NCBI GenBank assembly: GCA_009929845.1
Contig: RZZM01000005.1
Coordinates: 1-45,773 of the forward strand
Origin: Spartobacteria bacterium
GTDB lineage: Bacteria; Verrucomicrobiota; Kiritimatiellia; RZYC01
Direction of reading: 5' to 3'
DNA: 45,773 nt
The notes under the pieces are model-generated. The model did no database searches. It was not told the DNA's origin and worked only from the letters and a program-made list of their open reading frames with translations. This document shows positions 25,782 through 35,578 of the stretch, one piece after another. The position numbers were made by a program, and so were the translations under genes. Numbering within the stretch: the first letter of the stretch is position 1; every line of letters begins with the position of its first letter.

Positions 25782-28268
25782 TTGACAAATCTGCCTGAAC
25801 ATTCGCATCATGGCGACATGCAAATCATTAAAGACATGGAAAAGACAGCCCTGGTATCCGGCTCGATGCGACTTTCCTATTCGGGGTTCATGCACATCAC
25901 GGCGCGCGTTTCGGAACAGCTCGCCTGCGAGCCATGTGAGCGCATCGCGATCTTTGCGGAAAACTCCCCCCAGTGGGCGTTTGTCTTGTATGCCGTCTGG
26001 CAGAAGCGCGGCATCTGCGTGCCTGTTGATCATTTATCATCCGTCGATGATCTGGCCCACATCCTCAATGACTGCCGGCCCAAAAGCATTTTCTGCTCGC
26101 AAACGACCTCGGAAACCGCCCGGCAGGCCATGGCGGCCGCGGGCGTCGAGACCACATTGCTGCTGCTGGAAGACCTCGATGTTTCCCCCGCGGAGGCCGA
26201 CCCGCCCGCCCCCGCCCTGGATCGCGATTTGCAGGACACGGCCCTGATCATGTACACCTCCGGCACCACGGGCGACAGCAAGGGCGTCATGCTCTCCTTT
26301 GAAAACCTGAAAACGAATTACGATGGCTTCTCCAAGGCCAAGATCTACACGCCGGATCAACGCATCCTTGTCATGCTTCCGCTCCATCATATCCTGCCGC
26401 TCGTCGGCACCTTGATCGGCGCGTTCCACTGCGGATGCACCATCATTTTTTCGCCGTCCCTTTCCCCTTCGGACATCTTGCAGACCCTCCAGCAGCACGG
26501 CGTCACCATGATCATCGGCGTGCCCCGCTTTTATTCGCTGATCACTGACAACATCCGCGCAAAAATTGCCGCCTCTCCCGTGGCGCGCGGGCTGTATGCC
26601 CTGGCCAAATGTGTCGGATCCCAGCGATTTTCGAGCATCATTTTCAAATCGGTCCAGCGCAAGTTTGGCGGCCACATGCAATTCCTGGTCAGCGGCGGCG
26701 CCCCGCTCGATCCCGCGGTGGCGGAATGCCTGGAAACCCTCGGGTTCTGCGTCCTGGAAGGCTACGGCATGACAGAGGCCGCCCCGATGATCACGTTTCC
26801 CCGTCCCGCACACTACAAACTGGGCGCCTGCGGGCAGGCGCTGGAGGCCTGCGAGGTCCGGATCAACGACGGCGAAATCATCACGCGCGGCCCCAATGTC
26901 ATGCAGGGATACTACAACCGTCCCGATGAAACCGCCGCGGTCATCAAGGACGGCTGGCTCTATACCGGCGACCTCGGGAAGCTGGACGACGAAGGCTTTC
27001 TCTACGTCACCGGCCGCAAAAAAGAAATCATCGTGCTGCCCAACGGTAAGAACATCAATCCCAACGAACTCGAAGAAAAACTCATCCACATTATCCCGGA
27101 ACTCGAAGAGGCCGCGGTGTTCATGGACGGCCATGCGCTGCACGCCCTTTTGCGTTTGCGGGAAGACGCAGGCCCGGTTTCGAACGCCCCCGATGTCGCG
27201 CACGACGAACTGCTCAGCCGATACAACGAACAGGCCACGCCCTACAAACGCATCCAGCGCTTCACCATCGTCTCTGAAGAGCTTCCCCGCACGCGCATGG
27301 GAAAAATCAAACGATTCCTGCTCCCGCAAATGGCCGGCCCGGCCCCGGCGCCCGCGACCCGACCGCCCGAACCGGACACCGACACCTATCACCAGCTCAA
27401 GCAATTTATCGGCACGCTTGTCTCCACCCCGGTATACGCCGACGCCCGGTTGGGTTCCGATCTGGCGCTCGACTCACTGGGGCGCCTCAGCCTCCAGGTG
27501 TTCATCCACGAGTCCTACGGCATCGACCTTAAAGATTCCGATTTCCAGCGCCTGACGACCCTGCGCCAACTCGCTGATTACACGCACCTGCAAAAAGTGA
27601 GCAGCGACGTCGGCGCCGTGGACTGGCCCCGCATCCTCCAGGCCGCGCCGGACCTTCCGCTGCCGTACAGCGGCATCATACACAGCGGGCTGATTCTCCT
27701 GACACGACTGTTTGTGCGCCTGGCCTTTCGGTTCCGGGTCAGCGGGCGCGACCGGCTCCCGCGGGACCCCTTTATCCTGGCCGCCAACCATCAATGTTTT
27801 ATTGATGGACTTTTCATCGCCGCAGCCCTTCACGCCGCGCAGATGCGCCACACGTTTTTCTTTGCCAAGGAGCAGCATGTGCGCGGACGCTTCCTCCAAT
27901 TCATGGCGCGCCGCAACAACATGATTGTGGTCGACATCAACAACAAGCTCATGCGCTCCGTACAACAACTGGCCGCCGCCCTGCAGCAAGGCAAAAATGT
28001 CATCATTTTCCCGGAAGGGACCCGGACGAAAACCGGCCAGATGGGCGCCTTCAAACCAACCTTCGCGATCCTCAGCAGGGAACTGGACATCCCCATTGTC
28101 CCGGTTACCATCCAGGGCGCGTACGAAATTTTGCCGAAGGGCAAACGTGTCCCCCGTTTGTTCAAAAAAATAACCGTCACGATCCATGACCCGATCCAAC
28201 CCGCCCAGGAAGACTACCATGCACTGAGCGACCGCGTCCGGCACGTCATTGAATCTGAAATTAGCTGA
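25782..28268 (+). CDS. Acyl-CoA/ACP synthetase–ACP–PlsC acyltransferase fusion
   Basis: 828 aa. Start TTG 25782 with AAGGAG 12 nt upstream; ATG 25818 has no ribosome site. Domains: AMP-forming adenylation enzyme (about 25-515; P-loop YTSGTTGDSKG 158-168, 'EGYGMTEAAP', 'YTGDLG', Lys near 'RMGKIKR'); phosphopantetheine carrier (about 535-600; Ser565 in LALDSLGRLSL); and a 1-acyl-glycerol-3-phosphate acyltransferase-like PlsC domain (about 655-828; NHQCFID with His670/Asp675, FPEGTR 743-748), with hydrophobic helices near 630-650. One protein can thus activate a fatty acid, hold it on its own carrier and transfer it to a glycerophosphate-like acceptor. Follows the glycan cassette by 90 bp. Similar to Aas-type fusions, with the ACP inserted and the order reversed. 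Confidence 0.88.
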   Translation: MTNLPEHSHHGDMQIIKDMEKTALVSGSMRLSYSGFMHITARVSEQLACEPCERIAIFAENSPQWAFVLYAVWQKRGICVPVDHLSSVDDLAHILNDCRPKSIFCSQTTSETARQAMAAAGVETTLLLLEDLDVSPAEADPPAPALDRDLQDTALIMYTSGTTGDSKGVMLSFENLKTNYDGFSKAKIYTPDQRILVMLPLHHILPLVGTLIGAFHCGCTIIFSPSLSPSDILQTLQQHGVTMIIGVPRFYSLITDNIRAKIAASPVARGLYALAKCVGSQRFSSIIFKSVQRKFGGHMQFLVSGGAPLDPAVAECLETLGFCVLEGYGMTEAAPMITFPRPAHYKLGACGQALEACEVRINDGEIITRGPNVMQGYYNRPDETAAVIKDGWLYTGDLGKLDDEGFLYVTGRKKEIIVLPNGKNINPNELEEKLIHIIPELEEAAVFMDGHALHALLRLREDAGPVSNAPDVAHDELLSRYNEQATPYKRIQRFTIVSEELPRTRMGKIKRFLLPQMAGPAPAPATRPPEPDTDTYHQLKQFIGTLVSTPVYADARLGSDLALDSLGRLSLQVFIHESYGIDLKDSDFQRLTTLRQLADYTHLQKVSSDVGAVDWPRILQAAPDLPLPYSGIIHSGLILLTRLFVRLAFRFRVSGRDRLPRDPFILAANHQCFIDGLFIAAALHAAQMRHTFFFAKEQHVRGRFLQFMARRNNMIVVDINNKLMRSVQQLAAALQQGKNVIIFPEGTRTKTGQMGAFKPTFAILSRELDIPIVPVTIQGAYEILPKGKRVPRLFKKITVTIHDPIQPAQEDYHALSDRVRHVIESEIS

Positions 28269-28604
28269 ATTCCCTCGCGGGAAACGGCTCGTTGTACAGG
28301 CTTTAGCCTGCAGCGCACGGCGAGCCCCGCGCATGTTTCGCGCCGAAAATTTGCAGAAAAACAGTCAATTTCAGTGAAAAAGCCTAAAATTTGCCAATAT
28401 TCGGCTATTTTTTGCTGAAAAATCGGCAAAATGGGCATTTTTGGCCTATATTTGTCGGATTTTTGCGGTGTTATGCGTGTGGCGGAGCGTGTGGCTCGCC
28501 GTGCGCGGCAGGCTGAAGCCTGGACAACGAACAGGCAGACTGACGCCTGGGCGCCGTTTTGACGGGTTGTGACGGTGGTGAAATCCGGCGGGATCATCCA
28601 GGCG
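28269..28604. repeat. Hairpin-rich element between convergent genes
   Basis: No gene. A 37-bp inverted repeat (28290-28326 and 28493-28529, 34 of 37 positions complementary) encloses an A/T-rich core. Arms contain CAGGC-TTTA-GCCTG type hairpins; a further CAGGC/GCCTG hairpin lies at 28532-28549. The segment 28327-28350 is the exact inverted copy of 22-45 at the start of the window, so this is a dispersed element. Its place between two converging genes would suit a bidirectional terminator. Confidence 0.75.
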
Positions 28605-31463
28605 TCATGCCGGATGCCCGCCGATGGGGGCGAGGAGATAGGCGAGGTCTTCTTCGCTGAAGGTGAGGCTCTTTTTGGCCGCGCTTTTTTCGAGTATGGC
28701 GTCGGCAAGGTCGGCCTTGCGTTTCTGGAGTTGGAGGATCCGTTCCTCGACGCTGTCTTCGGCGACAAGTTTGTATACAAAGACGTGTTTATTCTGCCCG
28801 ATCCGGTGCGCCCGGTCGGTCGCCTGGTTTTCGGCGGCGGGGTTCCACCAGGGGTCGTAATGTATGACCGTGTCGGCAGCGGTGAGGTTCAGCCCGGTCC
28901 CTCCGGCCTTCAGGCTGATCAGGAAAACCGGGATATCGCCGGACTGGAACTGACGGACCACCGTCTCGCGGTCGACAGTCGATCCGGTAAGTTTCACAAA
29001 GTCGATACGGGCCGCGACCATCCATTTTTCGATAAGTTCCAACATGCTGGTGAATTGCGAAAAGAGCAGAATGCGCCGTCCCTCCTCGATCATTTCGGGC
29101 AGTTGGTCGCGCAGCCAGGTCATCTTGCAGGAGGCATCAAGTTTAGTGACCTTTTTATCGCGCAACCGGGGGTCGCAGCAAATCTGCCGCAACTTCAACA
29201 GGGCATCCAGAATCATGATCCGTGAGCGGGCGAACCCCTTGGCGGTCATCTCTTCCTGGATACGCTCGGTCATGGCCAGGCGGACGACCTCGTATAAATC
29301 GCGTTGTTCCTCGGAGAGGCTGAGCGTTTCAATAATCTCGATTTTATCGGGCAGTTCTTTTTCGACCAGGCTCTTCGAACGACGCAGCATGAAGGGACGG
29401 ATGCGTCTTTTCAGGCTTTCCCGCAGGAGGGTATGGCCATGCTGTTCGATGGGGGTTTGGAAGACACGCTTGAAGTGGGCATAGCTCCCCAGGTAGCCGG
29501 GCATGACAAAATTGAACAGCGACCACAATTCGCCAAGGTGGTTTTCCATTGGAGTACCCGTCAGGCACAACCGGTACTCGCCGTTGATTTTGGCCAGCGC
29601 TTTCACCGTGCGTGAGCGGGCATTTTTGATATACTGCGCCTCGTCAAGAATGATCCATGAAAATGCCTGCCGCGACAGCCACAACTCGTCGTTGCGCAAC
29701 AACGTGTAGCTGGTAAGGATGATATCATGGCGAAGGGTATCTTCACGGTTCTTTGCGCGATCGGCGCCATGATGCAGGGCGCAGGAGAGCAGCGGCGCGA
29801 AGCGTTCCACCTCGTGACGCCAGTTGGGCAGCACGCTGGTGGGGGCCACGATCAGGACAGGCTTTTTGAGTTGTTTTTTCTTTTTGAGTTTCAGCAGCAG
29901 CGCCAGGGTCTGCACAGTTTTGCCCAGCCCCATATCGTCGGCCAGGATACCGCCAAATCGGTGGGCGTGCAGGAATTCCAGCCATCCGAGTCCGAGTTTC
30001 TGGTACGGCCGCAGTTCCGCGAGCAAGTCGTCGGGGGGCTGCGCGGGGGCAATGGAAAGGCCCTGCCGGTGGGCTTCACACAACCGCTCAATATGCTCAT
30101 CGAACGGGGGCCTTTCATCGAACATGCCTTGCAGTTCCGGCATCCGGAGTTTGTCCACGCGCAGCGACCCATCTTTTTGAAGCGCGTCCTGTGAAAACAA
30201 TTCAAACAGGTTGCGCAGGATAAGCAGCAAACGCCCGCCGGGGATAATCAGGATATGTTCTCCTACCATTACCGGATAGGAGCTGGCGGCCAACGTTTCC
30301 TCGATCCCGTCGTCGCCCGGCCGCATACAGCGCGCCAGCAAGGATTGAATGAGAGGCAGCAGATTGACCTGTTGCCCATCAACAAGCACGCCGGTTTCCA
30401 CGGAGAACCACTGGTCCGATTTGCTTTCAGCGGTTGTGTACCACTCGGAATCCTGCACGGAATGAATGGCGCCGGGCACCTGGTGGCGGATTTGCCATCC
30501 ATGCTTTTCGAGGAGTGGCAGAAGCTCATCAAACACCAGTTGCCAATGCCGTTTACGGGCGGCGTCCGGCTGGTAGCAACGGCGCGCGTGCGCGCTGGCA
30601 AACAGGTCGAATCCCATCCGCGTCTCGCGGGTGAGGCCCCAGTCCTCCAGCATGCGGACATACTCCCCTTCAACATCCTGCTGCCGCCTCATGTCATATA
30701 AATAATCGCCCGAGACATGCCGGACACGTTCGTTTTCATCCGCCGGATAAACACAGGCGCCCCGGTAGTCGAAATGAAGGCTCATCGTCAACCCCCAGAG
30801 CTTGTTGTCGGACAGATGATTATCGAACTTTTCAATGACCAGGACCGGCGTCGGGTTCTCGTCATCTATCACCAGCAATTCAAGCGTCGGGGGCGGCGGG
30901 AAACTGACCTTGGGATACTCGTCGCAAAGCCGTTTAACAAAGGCCACGCAGGCGGAAAGTTCCATAGGGCGCCGGCTGTGCCATTCCGAGCAGGCGGCGG
31001 CGCTCATGTGCACATCCAGGAAATGCACGCGCGCCTTCTGTTCATCAATCACCGCGGGCGGGGAACAGGGCACCAGCGTCATCCCGGACGGATAGTCGTA
31101 TCCGCCATGAAAAAGGTCCCCTGTTTCGTTCACCTGCCAGACGGGCGTCGACTTCACGGAGCGGGCTTTCTTCAGCGGCTTGTCCTGTTTGCGGACCCAG
31201 AACACCCGGCCGGTTTCCAGCAGCTTTTCGAGTAGTTCAAAGGCCATGGAACCGTTGATCCGATATCCATGCAACCCCTGGTAGGCGCACAGGATTGTCA
31301 GTATCCGCCGGTCCACGCCGACCAGGGGGAAGGATTTGTCCTTGAGCAGATCAAACGCATCCACGGGGTAGACCGAGCGACCGAGACGCGACACCGCGGG
31401 ACTGAGCAACGGATGCACCACCATGTGACGCTCCACGACATTTATGCAGTAACACAGCTTCAT
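28605..31463 (-). CDS. SNF2-family DEAD/DEAH helicase
   Basis: 952 aa. ATP-dependent DNA translocase/remodeller of the bacterial SNF2 group. Helicase motifs: GGILADDMGLGKT (Walker A, about 504-517), DEAQ (607-610), LTGTPMEN (634-641), 'FSQFTSM', 'LKAGGTGLNL' and QATDRAHRIGQ (880-890). The N-terminal 450 residues form the divergent SNF2-associated region found in bacterial members; the zinc-binding SWIM motif often seen there is absent. ATG at 31463 lacks a strong ribosome site and a later ATG (31424) is possible. Starts 10 bp after a small membrane-protein gene. Likely role in transcription recycling or DNA repair, by family. Confidence 0.93.
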   Translation of the reverse strand: MKLCYCINVVERHMVVHPLLSPAVSRLGRSVYPVDAFDLLKDKSFPLVGVDRRILTILCAYQGLHGYRINGSMAFELLEKLLETGRVFWVRKQDKPLKKARSVKSTPVWQVNETGDLFHGGYDYPSGMTLVPCSPPAVIDEQKARVHFLDVHMSAAACSEWHSRRPMELSACVAFVKRLCDEYPKVSFPPPPTLELLVIDDENPTPVLVIEKFDNHLSDNKLWGLTMSLHFDYRGACVYPADENERVRHVSGDYLYDMRRQQDVEGEYVRMLEDWGLTRETRMGFDLFASAHARRCYQPDAARKRHWQLVFDELLPLLEKHGWQIRHQVPGAIHSVQDSEWYTTAESKSDQWFSVETGVLVDGQQVNLLPLIQSLLARCMRPGDDGIEETLAASSYPVMVGEHILIIPGGRLLLILRNLFELFSQDALQKDGSLRVDKLRMPELQGMFDERPPFDEHIERLCEAHRQGLSIAPAQPPDDLLAELRPYQKLGLGWLEFLHAHRFGGILADDMGLGKTVQTLALLLKLKKKKQLKKPVLIVAPTSVLPNWRHEVERFAPLLSCALHHGADRAKNREDTLRHDIILTSYTLLRNDELWLSRQAFSWIILDEAQYIKNARSRTVKALAKINGEYRLCLTGTPMENHLGELWSLFNFVMPGYLGSYAHFKRVFQTPIEQHGHTLLRESLKRRIRPFMLRRSKSLVEKELPDKIEIIETLSLSEEQRDLYEVVRLAMTERIQEEMTAKGFARSRIMILDALLKLRQICCDPRLRDKKVTKLDASCKMTWLRDQLPEMIEEGRRILLFSQFTSMLELIEKWMVAARIDFVKLTGSTVDRETVVRQFQSGDIPVFLISLKAGGTGLNLTAADTVIHYDPWWNPAAENQATDRAHRIGQNKHVFVYKLVAEDSVEERILQLQKRKADLADAILEKSAAKKSLTFSEEDLAYLLAPIGGHPA

Positions 31464-31473
31464 GACGGCAACT

Positions 31474-31770
31474 TCACCGCGCCCTTGTGGCGCCGTCCGA
31501 ATGGCGGGCCGCCAGGGTCATGAAGAGGCCAAGGGCGACAACCACCGCGCCGGCCGCGATGAAGTAATGCACACGAACGGCCAGGCGGCCCTCGTAGCGC
31601 GCCTCGCTGCCTGCGGTATTCGGGTCGAGGGCGCCCGCGGAAAAGACCACCTCCATATGCGACGCGTTTTCAATGAAGGACTTATCTTCACTGAAGCCTT
31701 CGGCCATACCGATGGCCGCCAGTATCGTCACGATGCCGACAACCATCAGCACTATGCCCCATTGTTTCAT
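31474..31770 (-). CDS. Small two-span membrane protein (DUF3185-like)
   Basis: 98 aa. Two hydrophobic helices near the ends (MKQWGIVLMVVGIVTILAAIGMA and YFIAAGAVVVALGLFMTLAA) with a polar loop of about 45 residues between them. This topology and the 'GI.L...GI..' opening resemble DUF3185 inner-membrane proteins. AAAGGAG stands before the ATG. Located 51 bp after the GH3 gene and 10 bp before the SNF2 gene on the same strand. Function unknown. Confidence 0.75.
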   Translation of the reverse strand: MKQWGIVLMVVGIVTILAAIGMAEGFSEDKSFIENASHMEVVFSAGALDPNTAGSEARYEGRLAVRVHYFIAAGAVVVALGLFMTLAARHSDGATRAR

Positions 31771-31821
31771 GATGTAACTCCTTTGCTACCGTATAAAACC
31801 AGAATAAAGGGGTCGATAGTA

Positions 31822-34209
31822 TTACAGTTCCACCACCGCTTCAAGACGTATGTCACGGGAAGAACTGCCGAGCAGGAGGGTAAACCTGCCGGGCTCCAGC
31901 ACCCAGGATTTTTCAGCCGGGTCATAGAAACTGAAGGCGTCGGCCTGCAGGATGAAAGCGGCCTCGGACGACGCGCCGGGCGCCAACTCGATTTTCGTGA
32001 ACCCCTTGAGTTCCTTCACGGGACGTTCCCGGGAGGCCTCCTCGTCGCGCACGTACAACTGAACCACTTCCCTGCCGGCGCGGTCGCCGGTATTGGTTAT
32101 GCGACAGGACACCTGCACCTCCGACTCGCCGACCTTCTGTACCTGAATATCACGGTAGGTGAAACGGGTGTAGGAAAGGCCATGTCCGAACGGGAACAAC
32201 GGCTCAATGTCGTGATGATCATAGTGGCGGTACCCCACCCAGAGGCCTTCGGCATAACGCGCTTTGTCATCGCCGGGGTAATTGGCAAAGGAGGGATTGT
32301 CGGCCAGGCGTTTCGGGAAGGTGGCCGTGAGTTTGCCGGATGGATTGGTGTCGCCCATCAGGATATCCGCCACCGCGCGTCCCCCGCCCTGCCCGCCATA
32401 CCAGGCGGCCAGCACGGCAGGAACCCGGTCTATCCAGGCGTCCATCTCAATCGGGGTCCCCGCCACCAGCACAACGGCCGTCCGGGCGTTTGCCGCCGCC
32501 ACCTGCCGGATCAGCTCATCCTGTCGGCCCGGCAGCGCCAGGGTGGTCCTGTCCACGCCTTCCCCCTCAAACTGCGATGACAATCCGCCGACCACGACGG
32601 CGGCATCACAGGAGGCGGCCAGCGCGACGGCGTCCTCCAGGTCATGCGTCGGCGTCCACCCCACCTTGGCGACCGGCCAGCCTTTGCGCGCGAAATATTC
32701 AACGCGCAACGCGTACTCCCGTCCGGCCTCAAAAGCGACGGCCACCGCCTTGCATTCCGCCTTGCGGTCCGGGGTCACCTCGGCAAGCAATTCGCCGTCA
32801 AGATACAGCCGCATATCATCAAGCCCGATGATCCCGATTTCGTATTCCCTGGTTTCAGACGGCGTCAGCGTCCCGGTCCAGCGCGCGGAAAAATGGTTGT
32901 TTTTCAGGGAGGGGTCCGGGGAACCGCCGCCCCAGTCAAAGAAGACCGTATCCTCCGTACGCACGATGCAGGGCTCGCCCGACAAATCCGAATTGTCAAA
33001 ATATTCCGCCATGAAGCCCGGCGTGCCGTCCGGGTTCCGCATCAGGGCCTTGTCGATCGGCGGCAGGTCGCCCGGCATATTGCAGCCGAGGGCATACTTG
33101 ACCTCGATGCCGGCCTTTCCGCACCGCTCGATCAATGCCTGGAGAATAGTACAATTCTCAAAAGGTGTAACGGTGGAACTTCCGCCGCCCCCCATGCGCG
33201 CCACATTCGCATTCGGCCCGATCACCGCCAGTGTGCGGACCGCCTCGTTCAACGGCAGGGTCCCCGCGTCGTTTTTCAACAGCACCATGGATTCCCCGGC
33301 CACCCGCAGGGCGAGTTCACGGTGTTCCGGCGTGTCCAGCGCCCCTTCCGGCGGGGTGTAGTCGTCATCCAGGAGGCCGATTCTGCTCATGACCCGCAGG
33401 ATGCGGCGCACCTTGTCGTCGATGCACGTGACACTGACCTCCCCGGCATCGGCCGCCTCGGCCAGGGGTTTCGCGAAATAGTGCCCGGGGCCGGGCATTT
33501 CAAGGTCCAGGCCCGCGCGCGCGGAATCCACCGTGCCATGCACCGCGCCCCAGTCGGACACCACCAGCCCCTGGAAGCCCCATTCCTCCTTCAGGATCGA
33601 GAGCAACTGCTCGTTGGCGCAACAAAACTTGCCGTTGACGCGGTTATAGGCGGCCATCACCGTCCAGGTGTCGGCCTCCTGCACCGCCGCCTTAAAGGCC
33701 GGCAGGTAGATTTCGTGGAGGGTACGCTCGTCCACCTCGGCGCTGATGCTCAAACGGTCCCATTCCTGGTTGTTGACCGCGAAATGCTTTGTGGAAGTTC
33801 CCACGCGCAGGCTTTGCACGCCCTTGACATAGGCCACGGTCATGCGCGCGGCCAGGAAGGGGTCTTCACCCCAGCTCTCGAAATTGCGCCCGCCCAGCGG
33901 GGTGCGGTGAATATTCACGCAGGGTCCCAGGATGACATTACGGCCCTTGGCCTGTGTTTCGCGCGCCAGCGCGATGCCGACCTCATGGATCAACCCGGTA
34001 TTCCAGGTGGCACCCATTGCCACCTCCGTCGGGAAACAGGTGGCCTGGCCCCAACGCATCCCGTGCGGGCCATCCGCCATCAGCAACGGCTTGATCCCCA
34101 ACCGGGCCACCGAGCGTGTGTCCATGCAATCCTTACCCGACAACAGCAATATCTTCTCTTCAAGCGTCATACGCCCGAGCAACTCGTCTATCCTGGCTTC
34201 AACACCCAT
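31822..34209 (-). CDS. GH3 beta-glycosidase with PA14 insert
   Basis: 795 aa. ATG 34209 chosen because AGGAG lies 8 nt upstream; an earlier ATG at 34251 has no such site. Order: GH3 N-terminal TIM barrel (about 5-300; nucleophile Asp219 in VVSDWGAVH, 'KHFAVNNQEWDR'), start of the (alpha/beta)6 domain, a PA14 domain inserted at about 396-521 ('GFMAEYFDNSDLSG...YLDGELL'), acid/base candidate Glu550 in EGEGVDR, 'FPFGHGLSYTRF', and a C-terminal fibronectin-III-like domain. This is the KmBglI-type layout, in which the PA14 narrows the active site. No signal peptide, so the enzyme is probably cytoplasmic and acts on imported oligosaccharides, likely beta-glucosides. Confidence 0.93.
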   Translation of the reverse strand: MGVEARIDELLGRMTLEEKILLLSGKDCMDTRSVARLGIKPLLMADGPHGMRWGQATCFPTEVAMGATWNTGLIHEVGIALARETQAKGRNVILGPCVNIHRTPLGGRNFESWGEDPFLAARMTVAYVKGVQSLRVGTSTKHFAVNNQEWDRLSISAEVDERTLHEIYLPAFKAAVQEADTWTVMAAYNRVNGKFCCANEQLLSILKEEWGFQGLVVSDWGAVHGTVDSARAGLDLEMPGPGHYFAKPLAEAADAGEVSVTCIDDKVRRILRVMSRIGLLDDDYTPPEGALDTPEHRELALRVAGESMVLLKNDAGTLPLNEAVRTLAVIGPNANVARMGGGGSSTVTPFENCTILQALIERCGKAGIEVKYALGCNMPGDLPPIDKALMRNPDGTPGFMAEYFDNSDLSGEPCIVRTEDTVFFDWGGGSPDPSLKNNHFSARWTGTLTPSETREYEIGIIGLDDMRLYLDGELLAEVTPDRKAECKAVAVAFEAGREYALRVEYFARKGWPVAKVGWTPTHDLEDAVALAASCDAAVVVGGLSSQFEGEGVDRTTLALPGRQDELIRQVAAANARTAVVLVAGTPIEMDAWIDRVPAVLAAWYGGQGGGRAVADILMGDTNPSGKLTATFPKRLADNPSFANYPGDDKARYAEGLWVGYRHYDHHDIEPLFPFGHGLSYTRFTYRDIQVQKVGESEVQVSCRITNTGDRAGREVVQLYVRDEEASRERPVKELKGFTKIELAPGASSEAAFILQADAFSFYDPAEKSWVLEPGRFTLLLGSSSRDIRLEAVVEL

Positions 34210-34471
34210 TCCAGTATCTCCTATGCGTAATTTTTTTTTACTACCCGCCACAACGGTTTGCGGGAGACTAAGTTTTCAGATTCAGGTTGCAACCCAAATA
34301 TCCACATTCCCGTCGGATTTTTAGCGAAAATCCTTCCTTGCTATTTTGTTCTTTAATTTTCTTGACTTATTTTTGTTATTCCAGAGAATATGAAGCGTTA
34401 TTCAGGAGTTATCAGGAAATTGGTCACAAAGGTTTTCTTGTACACGAAGACAGGTTAATAAGGTAAAAGAC

Positions 34472-35536
34472 ATGTTTGGAGGAGCATTACGCGTTAAACC
34501 TGTGAGCCGCAAGGTGATCGACGCCTGGCCGCTCAAGGAGGCCGGGTTACCGGTGCGGGTACTCAACAGTGTCCAGCCCACCGGGTTGCAAACTGTCGGA
34601 GAACTGCGCGCATGGTCGACGGCAAAGCTGCTGAAGCTGCGCAGCCTCGGGCGCATATCTATCCGGCGCATTCAGTCCTTTTTTGAGGTTGCGGACCGTA
34701 TTGAGAGCGGCGGACAGTATATCCGTCATCTGCGCGAGGTATTTGACCTGTTTCTTGATCACGACGAGATTTCCGTTTTGTTGTTTCGCTACGGGCTTGA
34801 TGTGGAAGGGACGGAGGCCTCACGCAAATGCATGACATTGCAGGATATCGGCAATCGGACCAACCGCACGCGTGAACGGGTGCGTCAGATCGAGGAAACG
34901 GCCAAGGAGAAAATGCGAAGCCGGTTGGCCGCCCTCTGCCTGCAACCCTTCTACGACCTGTTTAGCCAGCGCATCGAATCGCTGGGCAAAGGGGTCTCCT
35001 GCACCGAAATGCAAGGCCGCGGCGCGACACCGGCCCTGGATAACTACAACCTCTGCGCCGTCCTGTTGTTGCTTTGCGACCTGCACCCGGAACTCCTCAC
35101 TTATTACAACGGTATTTTCAGTACCCTCTCCGAAAAAGAACTTAAGGAGATTGAACGGCTCGCCCTCGCCAGGCTCGAATCGCACAAAACTTTCGTGCCC
35201 CTTGAAAAAATCTATGACGAGGTCTCCAGCAAGATCAATTTCGTGCAGGGCGAGGCCCTGCGCAAGCTGCTGATGATCCTGCTCGACCGCAATAGCCATG
35301 TCGCCGCAACCACCGATAACCGCTATTTCCCCTGTGCGAGCGCCCCGGCTGACTTCGTGCGCACAATCATGGAAACTATGCCGATTCCTGCCCATTTCCG
35401 GGAAATAACATTGCAATGCAATCAGTTGCTCAAATCGCAAAGCCATATGGGCTCGGGCTTTATCCTGAAGACGCTGAACAGTCACCCGGGATTTGAGCGG
35501 GCCAACCGCGGCACCTATACGATAAAACAAGGATAA
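34472..35536 (+). CDS. RpoA-CTD-like / sigma region 4 regulator
   Basis: 354 aa. Residues about 20-75 (LKEAGLPVRVLNSVQPTGLQTVGELRAW and following) look like the helix-hairpin-helix C-terminal domain of RNA polymerase alpha. Residues 95-150 look like sigma70 region 4 ('FRYGLDVEG', 'TLQDIGNRTNRTRERVRQIEETAKEKMR'). The C terminus (about 290-352; 'FILKTLNSHPGFERANRGTYTIK') resembles the HARE-HTH fold of RNA polymerase delta. No sigma region 2 is present, so it is not a sigma factor. AAGG lies 8 nt before the ATG. Divergent from the GH3 gene over 262 bp, where TTGACT (34362-34367) may be its -35. Probably binds DNA and RNA polymerase; targets unknown. Confidence 0.8.
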   Translation: MFGGALRVKPVSRKVIDAWPLKEAGLPVRVLNSVQPTGLQTVGELRAWSTAKLLKLRSLGRISIRRIQSFFEVADRIESGGQYIRHLREVFDLFLDHDEISVLLFRYGLDVEGTEASRKCMTLQDIGNRTNRTRERVRQIEETAKEKMRSRLAALCLQPFYDLFSQRIESLGKGVSCTEMQGRGATPALDNYNLCAVLLLLCDLHPELLTYYNGIFSTLSEKELKEIERLALARLESHKTFVPLEKIYDEVSSKINFVQGEALRKLLMILLDRNSHVAATTDNRYFPCASAPADFVRTIMETMPIPAHFREITLQCNQLLKSQSHMGSGFILKTLNSHPGFERANRGTYTIKQG

Positions 35537-35578
35537 GGCCTCTTGCCATAATCTGCGAGTCAGGCTATGGTGCGCCCC

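Noticed and set aside
26037-27404. 455-aa frame on the minus strand
   Set aside because: Antisense to the adenylation domain, which has all expected motifs.
28214-28780. 188-aa minus-strand frame across the hairpin element
   Set aside because: It overlaps the ends of two well-supported convergent genes and translates the inverted repeat.
32644-34230. 528-aa frame on the plus strand
   Set aside because: Antisense to the GH3 enzyme; no recognisable domain.
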